Positions 1-5,145 of a stretch of DNA of 6,767 nucleotides are shown in pieces. The number at the start of each line of letters is the position of its first letter. The stretch's first letter is position 1. The stretch lies in the NCBI GenBank assembly GCA_014380965.1, contig JACMIV010000197.1:1-6767 (forward strand). The letters are read 5' to 3'. The notes under the pieces are model-generated. The model had not been told where the DNA came from. It worked only from the letters and a program-made list of their open reading frames with translations, and made no database searches. Origin of the DNA: Rhizobiaceae bacterium. Its GTDB lineage: Bacteria > Pseudomonadota > Alphaproteobacteria > Rhizobiales > Rhizobiaceae. The translations under genes were made by a program, and so were the position numbers.

Positions 1-318
1 AACCGCGTACATCTGGCAAAAATGCTGAAGACCGGCGGCAACGTTCTGCTGCTCGACGAACCGACCAACGATCTCGACACCGAAACGCTGGCCGCACTCG
101 AAGACGCGCTCGAAAATTTCGGCGGCTGCGCCGTCATCATCTCGCACGACCGCATGTTCCTCGACCGGCTCGCGACGCATATCCTCGCCTTCGAAGGCGA
201 CAGCCATGTCGAATGGTTCGAGGGCAATTTCGAGGATTACGAGCAGGACAAGATCAGGAGGCTCGGGCCGGATTCGGTGAACCCGAAGCGGCCGACGTAT
301 AAGAGGCTGACGCGGTAG
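1..318 (+). CDS. ettA: EttA (ABC-F energy-dependent translational throttle), C-terminal part, 5' end cut by window
   Basis: This is the last 105 residues of an ABC-F family ATPase; the reading frame is open from base 1 (Asn-Arg-Val-His-Leu-Ala-Lys). The start of the visible part lies immediately after where the ABC signature (LSGGE) would be. The Walker B and D-loop motif [11 protein letters not shown] is at bases 49-81 and the switch histidine motif ISHDR at about 139-153. The tail ([17 protein letters not shown], then the conserved [12 protein letters not shown] end) is typical of EttA rather than of Uup or other ABC-F paralogues. EttA is a cytoplasmic protein without membrane domains; it binds the ribosomal E site and gates early elongation according to the ATP/ADP ratio. 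The stop codon is TAG at 316-318. Assignment to EttA is by motif and tail recognition. Confidence 0.93.
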   Translation, partial: NRVHLAKMLKTGGNVLLLDEPTNDLDTETLAALEDALENFGGCAVIISHDRMFLDRLATHILAFEGDSHVEWFEGNFEDYEQDKIRRLGPDSVNPKRPTYKRLTR

Positions 319-443
319 GGTTCAATCATCCGCGACACCTTCTCGAAACAGACGACGGCAGATACCCGAACAAGGTGTGGCCTGCTGCTGGCACGAAACC
401 GCGCTTCGCTTTATCTTCCGGCAGGAGCGAAAGGACACAGTGG
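319..443. other. Intergenic stretch ahead of the toxin-antitoxin pair, with an inverted repeat
   Basis: No gene is supported in these 125 bases. A 6-bp inverted repeat, TTCGCT at 405-410 and AGCGAA at 426-431, sits just upstream of the parD-like start and overlaps its purine-rich leader (AGGAG at 423-427). It could be an operator for autoregulation, as is usual for ParD-type antitoxins, or simply chance in GC-rich DNA. No convincing terminator for ettA and no clear sigma-70 promoter were seen. Confidence 0.3.
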
Positions 444-737
444 ATGATCTCAGACTCGGACAAGAAGCTACTCGCCGTTTCGAACGAGACGATGCGGCGT
501 CTTCGCGAAAGCGTGGAAACCGGCGAATTCGCGACCGCCGACGCAGCTCTTGACGATGCCATCGAGGTCTGGAGCGCGCACCGTGCTGCGGTCAAGGATC
601 GCCTCGACGAGATAAGAAGCCGGCTGCACCGATCCGTCGACGATCCGAGACCTTCCCTGTCTGCCGACGAGGCCGAAACGGCGATGGCTAGCTTCATGGC
701 TGCCGGGGGACGTGCATCCGGCGATGCAGCGGCTTGA
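444..737 (+). CDS. ParD-like antitoxin of a type II toxin-antitoxin system
   Basis: This is a 97-residue protein. Residues 10-46 (LAVSNETMRRLRESVETGEFATADAALDDAIEVWSAH) follow the ribbon-helix-helix layout of ParD/CC2985-type antitoxins: a short beta strand, a helix ending in ESVETGEF, then a turn and a second helix. The C-terminal half is charged and probably disordered until it wraps the toxin. The ATG at 444 is preferred over an upstream in-frame start at 375 because AAGGA (431-435) lies 8 bases before it and the RHH core begins right after it. The gene overlaps the toxin gene by 14 bases, which points to translational coupling. By family knowledge the antitoxin neutralises the ParE toxin and represses its own promoter. 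The family call rests on fold pattern and on the toxin next door; sequence matches outside the RHH core are weak. Confidence 0.8.
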   Translation: MISDSDKKLLAVSNETMRRLRESVETGEFATADAALDDAIEVWSAHRAAVKDRLDEIRSRLHRSVDDPRPSLSADEAETAMASFMAAGGRASGDAAA

Positions 738-1044
738 CGTTTTTTTCCGGCCAGAAGCCCTCACCGATCTCCAAGCGATCTATCGGGCCGTCCTCGACGT
801 GAGCCGGAGCGACATGATCGCCTCTCGTTTCGTCGAACGGATGATGATGCGATGCCGCAAGATCGGAGACGTCCCGAGAGGCGGGCGGGCCCGGGACGAT
901 CTTCTGCCGGGTCTTCGAACGGTTCCGTTCGAACGATCTGCCGTGATCGCATACAGGGTTGCCGACCAAGTCGAAATCCCCAACGTCTTCTACGGAGGGC
1001 GTGATTACGAGGCGCTGTATCGGGACGTCGATGCAGCATCTTGA
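724..1044 (+). CDS. RelE/ParE-family toxin
   Basis: This is a 106-residue protein with the compact RelE/ParE fold pattern. FFRPEALTDLQAIYRAV (residues 7-23) is the first strand and helix. SRFVERMMMRCRKIGDVPRGGRARDDLLPGLRTVPFE (34-70) carries the central helix and the conserved 'P-x-x-G-R-x-R-D-D-L-x-P-G-L-R' segment. VIAYRV (74-79) and IPNVFYGGRDYEAL (85-98) are the last strands, with the typical 'V-F-Y-G-G-R-D-Y' end. ParE-type toxins inhibit DNA gyrase, while RelE-like relatives cleave mRNA; the sequence alone does not settle which applies here. The ATG at 724 is chosen because the family core starts almost at once after it; a GTG at 712 in the same frame is the alternative. GGGGGA at 705-710, inside the antitoxin gene, could serve as ribosome binding site. 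The stop is TGA at 1042-1044. Confidence 0.85.
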   Translation: MQRLDVFFRPEALTDLQAIYRAVLDVSRSDMIASRFVERMMMRCRKIGDVPRGGRARDDLLPGLRTVPFERSAVIAYRVADQVEIPNVFYGGRDYEALYRDVDAAS

Positions 1045-1056
1045 GACTGCCAGTCT
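1044..1056. terminator. Short hairpin just after the toxin gene
   Basis: AGACT (1044-1048) and AGTCT (1052-1056) form a 5-bp stem with a 3-base loop, starting on the last base of the toxin stop codon. It sits in a 73-base gap between two convergent genes. The stem is short and no T-run follows, so terminator function is only a possibility. Confidence 0.2.
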
Positions 1057-1117
1057 GCCGAAGCGTCTGTCCGTAAACCGTGACAATAATCTGCGGTACC
1101 CGATTTCGTAGGGCCAC

Positions 1118-1519
1118 CTACTCGTCCGGCGTCCCTATGACGAACATCACCAGGTCCCGGTCGCCCATCGTGTGATCGCCGATCCGCGCTTTCGCGAAAC
1201 GCTCCCGCAATTCCGGATGTCGGGCCGTCTCCGCCAGGATTACGGCGTCCGTTCCTGGCCGCGAGAGGGCCGGGGCGAAGCGGTCGGCGATCGTCTCCTC
1301 GCCGCTCAACCCGAGGAGGATCATGCGGAAGGTTTCGTCCTTGGCGCGGTCCGCGCCGACGACCTGGTTCGGGGCAAGCGTCACGACGGCGCCGGCTTCT
1401 TCGAGTGCTGCACCATATCGGCGGGCGCGCACGCCGTCGCGGTCGACGACGAGCGCGGTGCGGCCCTTGAGAAGGCTCGCCCAGGTGAAGTTGTCGAACG
1501 TCTTCAGACCTGTCGCCAT
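1118..1519 (-). CDS. Degenerate response-regulator receiver-like protein
   Basis: This is a protein of 133 residues from the ATG at 1519. Residues 21-43 (TALVVDRDGVRARRYGAALEEAG) resemble the first strand, acidic turn and first helix of a CheY-type receiver, with Asp26 and Asp28 where the metal-binding acids sit. The strand where the phosphorylated Asp is expected reads FRMILLGLSGEE (64-75), with Gly70 in the Asp position, and no Lys-Pro pair follows the later strand VILAE (93-97). If this is a receiver it cannot be phosphorylated in the usual way and would act as a fixed-state or pseudo-receiver domain. There is no output domain. Another in-frame ATG at 1642 would add 41 hydrophilic residues; neither start has a good Shine-Dalgarno sequence, and the shorter form is chosen because the added part looks non-coding. 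It is convergent with the toxin and divergent from the DedA gene. The family call is tentative. Confidence 0.5.
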   Translation of the reverse strand: MATGLKTFDNFTWASLLKGRTALVVDRDGVRARRYGAALEEAGAVVTLAPNQVVGADRAKDETFRMILLGLSGEETIADRFAPALSRPGTDAVILAETARHPELRERFAKARIGDHTMGDRDLVMFVIGTPDE

Positions 1520-1713
1520 GGACCGAAGGTTCGCATTCTCGGCGCCGGCCCGCAAGTTCGCCCAGCCGGCGTATGACCGGGCAGCGTTTTTCCGGTCGTC
1601 TGGGGCGCTCTTCGGCTTGAACCCACGGCCGACTTTCCGCATGTGTGGGCCCGCATCGTCGCGCCGTGACCGTTCCCGGCGGTCGCGCGCATCGGCTTGA
1701 GGATCATCGCCCT

Positions 1714-2364
1714 ATGGACGTTTTCGTGCAGACCATGATGGAGAGCCTCGGGCCCTTCGGCATCGCGCTTTTGATGTTTCTCGAAAACATCTTCCCGCCG
1801 ATTCCCTCCGAGGTCATCATGCCCCTCGCGGGCTACAAGGCGGCGAGCGGGGAGATGTCGATCTGGACCGTCATCGTCGCGGGCTCGATCGGCTCGCTGG
1901 CCGGCATCGTGCCCTGGTACTATCTCGGCTACGCCTTCGGCGAGAAGCGCATCCTCTGGCTCGCCGAGCGATACGGTCGCTGGATGACGATGACGCCGGA
2001 AGACGTCGAGGCCGCCGACCGCTGGTTTCGCCACTATGGCTATTGGGCGGTCTCCTTCGGACGTCTGGTGCCGACCGTCCGGACGCTGATCTCGGTGCCC
2101 GCCGGTCTGTCGCGCATGCCGTTCGGGCTCTTCATGCTGGTCTCGGCTGTCGGCACCGTCGTCTGGACGGCGGGCCTTGCGCTCGCGGGCTATATCCTCG
2201 GGCAGAACTTCTCCTCGATCGAAGAGTATATCGGGCCTGTGTCGACGGGCGTCGTGGTCGTCGTCGTGGTCGTCTACCTGTACCGCGTCGTGACCTTCAA
2301 GCCCACGAAGCGGACCGTCCCGATCGACCTCAAGTCGAACGAGCATCCACACCTGCACGACTGA
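1714..2364 (+). CDS. DedA-family inner membrane protein
   Basis: This is a 216-residue integral membrane protein. The near-N-terminal FLENIFPPIPSEVIMPLAGY (about residues 21-40), with its conserved Glu and re-entrant proline-rich loop, is diagnostic of the DedA (SNARE-associated/VTT) family. So is FGRLVPTVRTLISVPAG (about residues 115-131), with the conserved Arg and Pro residues. Hydrophobic spans follow at roughly 45-70, 135-165 and 178-195. DedA proteins act in envelope homeostasis, and members have been linked to lipid (undecaprenyl-phosphate or phosphatidylethanolamine) flipping and to the proton motive force; the substrate of this one is unknown. The ATG at 1714 follows TTGAGGATC (AGGA about 10 bases upstream); an upstream in-frame start would add only charged, non-membrane residues. 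The last span holds eight Val in a row from a 12-bp tandem repeat. The gene lies 40 bases ahead of the MOSC gene, so co-transcription is likely. Confidence 0.93.
   Translation: MDVFVQTMMESLGPFGIALLMFLENIFPPIPSEVIMPLAGYKAASGEMSIWTVIVAGSIGSLAGIVPWYYLGYAFGEKRILWLAERYGRWMTMTPEDVEAADRWFRHYGYWAVSFGRLVPTVRTLISVPAGLSRMPFGLFMLVSAVGTVVWTAGLALAGYILGQNFSSIEEYIGPVSTGVVVVVVVVYLYRVVTFKPTKRTVPIDLKSNEHPHLHD
2251..2274 (+). repeat. Perfect 12-bp tandem duplication inside the DedA gene
   Basis: GTCGTGGTCGTC occurs twice back to back (2251-2262 and 2263-2274) and encodes eight consecutive Val in the final membrane span. The unit is a multiple of three, so gain or loss of a copy would keep the frame and change span length by four residues. 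Confidence 0.8.
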
Positions 2365-2404
2365 ATCGAGAAGCGACGCAACGGCGGGCTTGAGGAGAGA
2401 GATC

Positions 2405-3013
2405 ATGACGAGCGATCCGAAGGGGGCGGACCACGGGATGAAGCGCACCGCCGCGCGGAAGATGGCCGGCCGGATCGCGGGGCTCTACCGCGCAGGTCCG
2501 GACGACTTCGTCACCGAGGCGGTCGAGGCGCTGGACTTGAGCTTTGCCGGCATCGAGGGCGATGTCCATGGCGGTGCGACGCGCCGCTCCGGAGGGCGTG
2601 AGCCTTGGTATCGCCGCGGGACAGAAATGCGCAACGAGCGGCAGCTCTCGCTGCTTTCGCCCGACGAGCTCGCCGCGTCGGCCGAGGCGCTCAAAGTGAC
2701 GGAGATCCAGCCGGAGTGGATCGGCGGAAACATGCTGATCGAGGGCATCGCTCGTCTCACCTGGCTCCCGCCGCGCACGCTCCTCTTCTTCGAGGGCGGG
2801 CTGACGCTGAAGATCGATGGAGACAACGGCCCCTGCCGCGCGTCGGGCCGCTCCATCGCCCGACATTTCGAGGGACGCGAGGACATCGAACGCGGCTTCG
2901 TGAAGGCGGCGAAGAACCGGCGGGGGCTGGTCGCCTGGGTCGAGAAGCCGGGTCGGGTGGCGGTCGGCGAGACTTTCGAGGCGTGGTTGCCGGAGCAGTG
3001 GATCTACGGGTGA
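2405..3013 (+). CDS. MOSC-domain protein
   Basis: This is a 202-residue soluble protein. MOSC hallmarks are in order: GIEGDVHGG (residues 49-57), RNERQLSLLS (76-85), EWIGGNMLIEG (104-114), LLFFEGGLTLKI (126-137) and NGPCRASGRSI (141-151), with the conserved Cys144 thought to carry sulfur in this family. MOSC domains are stand-alone relatives of the molybdenum cofactor sulfurase C-terminus, and some, such as YiiM and mARC, act on N-hydroxylated compounds with Moco; the substrate here is not predictable. The ATG at 2405 has an excellent ribosome binding site (AGGAG at 2393-2397, spacing 7). A TTG at 2390 overlaps that site and is rejected; an ATG at 2438 is a weaker alternative. The gene probably shares a transcript with the DedA gene and ends 22 bases from the convergent DUF2293-like gene. 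Confidence 0.9.
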   Translation: MTSDPKGADHGMKRTAARKMAGRIAGLYRAGPDDFVTEAVEALDLSFAGIEGDVHGGATRRSGGREPWYRRGTEMRNERQLSLLSPDELAASAEALKVTEIQPEWIGGNMLIEGIARLTWLPPRTLLFFEGGLTLKIDGDNGPCRASGRSIARHFEGREDIERGFVKAAKNRRGLVAWVEKPGRVAVGETFEAWLPEQWIYG

Positions 3014-3016
3014 GTT

Positions 3017-3038
3017 TGGGCTTCTCCTCAGAAGCCTA
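3017..3038. terminator. Hairpin between convergent MOSC and DUF2293-like genes
   Basis: GGCTTCT (3019-3025) pairs perfectly with AGAAGCC (3030-3036) around a CCTC loop; a G-T and a T-A pair can extend the stem to 9 bp. It fills the 22-base gap between two stop codons and overlaps the stop of the minus-strand gene. No T-run follows on either strand, so intrinsic termination would be weak, but the position favours a bidirectional transcript end. Confidence 0.45.
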
Positions 3039-3407
3039 CTCGATCTCTTCGATCTCGTCCTCGTGTGAACCGGCATCTCCTGCAACGTTCTTGCGCGGTT
3101 CCTCATCCACTGCATCGGGATCGAGCCGCCGGGTCGCGCCCCAATGATCGAGCACGCCGTTGATCTCGTCGAGGACGAAGAAGCGGGCCGCGTCGCGATC
3201 GTAGCCGTCGTCCATCAGCATGTCGTAGTCGGTATGGGCATGGCGGATGTGGGCGACGGCGGCGAGCCAGAGGGCCGTGTCCGGGGATAGGCCTCTCATG
3301 TGCCGGGCTCTGGCGGCCTCGCGGATCGCCTCGGCGTCGAGATAAGGTGCACGGGGAATCGTCAGCGTCAGCGCGCGGGCGATGGCCTTCTGGCGTTCGG
3401 TTGCCAT
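3036..3407 (-). CDS. DUF2293-like protein of unknown function
   Basis: This is a 123-residue soluble protein without signal or membrane segment. The core, residues 16-91 (including IPRAPYLDAEAIREAARARH, LWLAAVAHIRHAHTDYDMLM and DGYDRDAARFFVLDEINGVLDHWG), matches my recollection of the DUF2293 pattern, in which the 'AHIRHxHTDYD' and 'GYDRDxARxFV' blocks are the most constant. His and Asp residues are clustered (HIRHAHTDYD, DDGYDRD), which could mean metal or nucleic acid binding, but no activity is known to me. Residues 97-123 form a strongly acidic tail, very unlike the core. The ATG at 3407 is only 10 bases after the trmO stop codon, and GAGGCGG ahead of it can serve as ribosome binding site, so the two genes are almost certainly one transcript. 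An upstream extension in this frame would run antisense-like through trmO and has no family support. Confidence 0.8.
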   Translation of the reverse strand: MATERQKAIARALTLTIPRAPYLDAEAIREAARARHMRGLSPDTALWLAAVAHIRHAHTDYDMLMDDGYDRDAARFFVLDEINGVLDHWGATRRLDPDAVDEEPRKNVAGDAGSHEDEIEEIE

Positions 3408-3417
3408 CGCCGCCGCC

Positions 3418-3936
3418 TCATCCTTGGTCCGGCTCGGTCGGGGGCACGTCCACCGTCGCGAGGAAAGGCTTGATGTCGAGGAGGGCAGTACCGTCGAGGA
3501 CGTCGATCGCGTCGATGGCGATCCGCCCCGCTGCGACGTCGATCGCGACGATCCGCACGAGATGAAGGCCGATCGGATTGGGACGTACCGGGGAGCGCAG
3601 CGAGAACGTGCCGCGCGGCGTCTCGGCATGCCGGGGCATCTGGACGGCGAGATCGCGGCGCGCCTCTCCGAGCCAGGTGAGGATATGGACGTATTGCCCG
3701 ACTTCCAGATCGCCGAGCCCGGCGCGGAAGGGAGCCGCGATCTGGAGGGTCGCCGCGGCCTCTGCGCCGCGCTCGCGAGCCGCCCGCAGATTCTTCGGGC
3801 AATCGCTGCGGGTATTGAAAGGCGACGCGATGCGGCCGATGAAGGCGAGGCGGGCATCGTCGGCCCTCGCCGGATCGACGTCGAAGGCGCGTTCGCCGGG
3901 CCGGATCGAACCTGCCGGGGGAGGGATGTCGTTCAT
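3418..3936 (-). CDS. trmO: tRNA (N6-threonylcarbamoyladenosine37-N6)-methyltransferase TrmO
   Basis: This is a 172-residue protein of the TrmO/TsaA (YaeB) family, which uses SAM to methylate t6A at position 37 of certain tRNAs to m6t6A, fine-tuning ACY codon decoding. Family marks are FIGRIASPFNTRSDCPKN (residues 32-49), the strand region VGQYVHILTWL (79-89), PRGTFSLRSPVRPNPIGLHLVRI (107-129), with the near-invariant RPNPIG, and DVLDGTALLDIKPF (145-158). The enzyme is a beta-barrel class methyltransferase and usually a dimer. The ATG at 3936 fits the usual length of the N-terminus ('IRPGER' at 11-16). The purine-rich GGGAGGG lies directly against this ATG, which is unusually close, and both are inside a perfect inverted repeat. 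In-frame ATGs at 4002 and 3987 are possible but would add family-untypical Cys-rich residues. It is first in a two-gene unit with the DUF2293-like gene and divergent from the SahR-type regulator. Confidence 0.93.
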   Translation of the reverse strand: MNDIPPPAGSIRPGERAFDVDPARADDARLAFIGRIASPFNTRSDCPKNLRAARERGAEAAATLQIAAPFRAGLGDLEVGQYVHILTWLGEARRDLAVQMPRHAETPRGTFSLRSPVRPNPIGLHLVRIVAIDVAAGRIAIDAIDVLDGTALLDIKPFLATVDVPPTEPDQG

Positions 3937-3943
3937 CCCTCCC
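3919..3943 (-). promoter_or_regulatory. Perfect 10-bp inverted repeat covering the trmO ribosome binding site and start codon
   Basis: On the plus strand GGGAGGGATG (3919-3928) and CATCCCTCCC (3934-3943) are exact reverse complements around the loop TCGTT. In the trmO mRNA the 5' arm is GGGAGGGATG, that is the Shine-Dalgarno-like run plus the start codon, and the 3' arm falls in codons 4-7. A G-rich 10-bp stem with a 5-base loop would hide both signals from the ribosome. It may be a translation-limiting or temperature-opened structure, or a DNA operator. Function is inferred; the repeat itself is seen. Confidence 0.6.
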
Positions 3944-3998
3944 GCTTTACAGCATCGAGACTGCCGACGGAACGAGTTTGCGAGCATACAAATACAGG

Positions 3999-4015
3999 CC
4001 ATCAGCAGTTGATGG
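3999..4015. repeat. Inverted repeat in the trmO-sahR divergent region
   Basis: CCATCA (3999-4004) and TGATGG (4010-4015) are perfect inverted copies around GCAGT. It lies between the two divergent genes and next to the possible -35 element of the regulator gene. It could be a second operator, but 6-bp arms can arise by chance. Confidence 0.3.
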
Positions 4016-4030
4016 GTCTCGTGAAATCAT

Positions 4031-4046
4031 ATAAACATATCTTTAT
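4031..4046 (+). promoter_or_regulatory. Candidate SahR-type operator with overlapping promoter
   Basis: ATAAACATATCTTTAT is a palindrome with one mismatched pair (C4036 against C4041). It is very AT-rich in a GC-rich genome and lies 20 bases ahead of the regulator's preferred start. ATAT-rich palindromes of this kind are known for SahR, the ArsR-family regulator of methionine-cycle genes in Proteobacteria; I cannot check the exact consensus here. A -10-like TATAAA (4030-4035) overlaps it, with TTGATG (4009-4014) as a poorly spaced (15 bases) -35, so a bound repressor would block RNA polymerase. It also overlaps an ATG at 4045, arguing against that codon as the start. Confidence 0.55.
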
Positions 4047-4065
4047 GTCCTTTTTCGAGGCTGAA

Positions 4066-5094
4066 ATGCTGCGTTCCTCGACCCTGACCTTCAATGCCTG
4101 TCTCGACGTCCTCAAGGCGCTCGGCGAGCCCACGCGGTTGCGTCTTGCGCGGCTTCTGTCGTCGAGCGACCTGACGGTCAGCGATCTCACGGCCATCCTC
4201 GGCCAGTCGCAGCCGCGCATTTCACGGCATCTGAAGCTGCTCGTGGAATCGGCGGTTCTGACCCGCTATCAGGAGGGCGCCTGGGCCTTCTTCCGCCTGA
4301 CGGAGGAGGTGGCGGTCGTGGATCTCGTGCGGGGCGTCCTGTCGCGTATCGACGCGGCCGATCCTGTCCTTCGCCGCGACGCGGAGCGTCTCGATGCCGT
4401 GCGCCGGCAGCGGGCAGAGCGGGCGGCGGGATACTTTTCCGCCAATGCCGGCAACTGGGACCGCATCCGTCTGCTGCACGCGCCGGATGCGGAGGTGGAG
4501 CGGGCGCTGCTGCGGGCCGTCGGCGACCGCCGGATCGAAGGCTTTCTCGACATCGGGACCGGCACCGGGCGCATGTTGGAGATCTTCAGCCCCCGCGCCG
4601 AGCGTGCGGTCGGCATCGACGCCTCGCGCGAGATGCTGCAGGTGGCGCGGGCGAAACTCGATACGGCAGGCATTGGGAATGCGCAGGTGCGCCTTGGCGA
4701 CTGCTACCATCTGCCGGTCCCGCACGGCTCCTTCGACCTCGTGACCATCCACCAGGTCCTGCACTATCTCGACGATCCCGCTGCGGCAATCCGTGAGGCG
4801 GCGCAGGCGCTGCGGCCGGGTGGGCGTCTTGCCATCGTCGACTTTGCCCCGCACCGCCTCGACTTCCTGCGCGACGAACACGCTCATCTTCGGCTCGGCT
4901 TTTCCCGAGACACGCTCGTCTCCCATCTGGAAGAGGCTGGGCTGGATGTCGTTGCGCAGGAGACGCTCGCCCCCGACGGAAGTGCGCCGGGCCAACTGAC
5001 CGTCTTCATCTGGGTCGCCGGCGACCGGCGGCGCCTCCTCGCGGACACCGCGAAGGAAAAGCCGCGCGCGAGCCCCTCCGTCACCGTTCTCTAA
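4066..5094 (+). CDS. sahR: SahR-type ArsR regulator fused to a SAM-dependent methyltransferase-like domain
   Basis: This is a 342-residue two-domain protein. Residues 9-95 are an ArsR-type winged helix: FNACLDVLKALGEPTRLRLARLL, then the recognition helix SQPRISRHLKLLVESAVL and the wing YQEGAWAFFRLT. The Cys pair of metal-sensing ArsR proteins is missing (the usual CVCDL-type site reads LTVSDL), so it should not sense metals. Residues about 125-318 are a class I methyltransferase fold with motif I FLDIGTGTGRM (160-170), the acidic ribose-binding end of strand 2 VGIDAS (182-187), LGDCYHLPVPHGSFDLVTIHQVLHYL (210-235) and LRPGGRLAIVDF (249-260). By analogy with SahR, it probably senses SAH or SAM through this domain and controls methionine-cycle genes; whether it also methylates anything is unknown. 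The ATG at 4066 is chosen for its GAGG at 4057-4060, 5 bases upstream; ATGs at 4012 and 4045 lie in the promoter/operator region. metF follows after 51 bases. The gene symbol is by inferred orthology. Confidence 0.85.
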   Translation: MLRSSTLTFNACLDVLKALGEPTRLRLARLLSSSDLTVSDLTAILGQSQPRISRHLKLLVESAVLTRYQEGAWAFFRLTEEVAVVDLVRGVLSRIDAADPVLRRDAERLDAVRRQRAERAAGYFSANAGNWDRIRLLHAPDAEVERALLRAVGDRRIEGFLDIGTGTGRMLEIFSPRAERAVGIDASREMLQVARAKLDTAGIGNAQVRLGDCYHLPVPHGSFDLVTIHQVLHYLDDPAAAIREAAQALRPGGRLAIVDFAPHRLDFLRDEHAHLRLGFSRDTLVSHLEEAGLDVVAQETLAPDGSAPGQLTVFIWVAGDRRRLLADTAKEKPRASPSVTVL

Positions 5095-5145
5095 TCCGAC
5101 CGGGCATCTCTCGATGTGCTCCGTCAAGGCAAAGGCAAACGACCC

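Noticed and set aside
390..408. TGGCAC resembling the -24 half of a sigma-54 promoter ahead of parD
   Set aside because: The matching TTGC-type -12 half is absent at the required spacing.
1504..2448. Long minus-strand open frame opposite the DedA gene
   Set aside because: Asp/Arg/His-rich composition of an antisense shadow, while the plus strand encodes a clear DedA protein.
3382..4065. Plus-strand extension of the regulator frame upstream of 4066
   Set aside because: It is antisense to trmO and crosses the promoter/operator region; the ATG at 4066 has a ribosome binding site.
3937..4065. SAM riboswitch ahead of the regulator-metF unit
   Set aside because: The predicted leader is only about 20 bases and holds an operator-like palindrome; no SAM-riboswitch core was seen.
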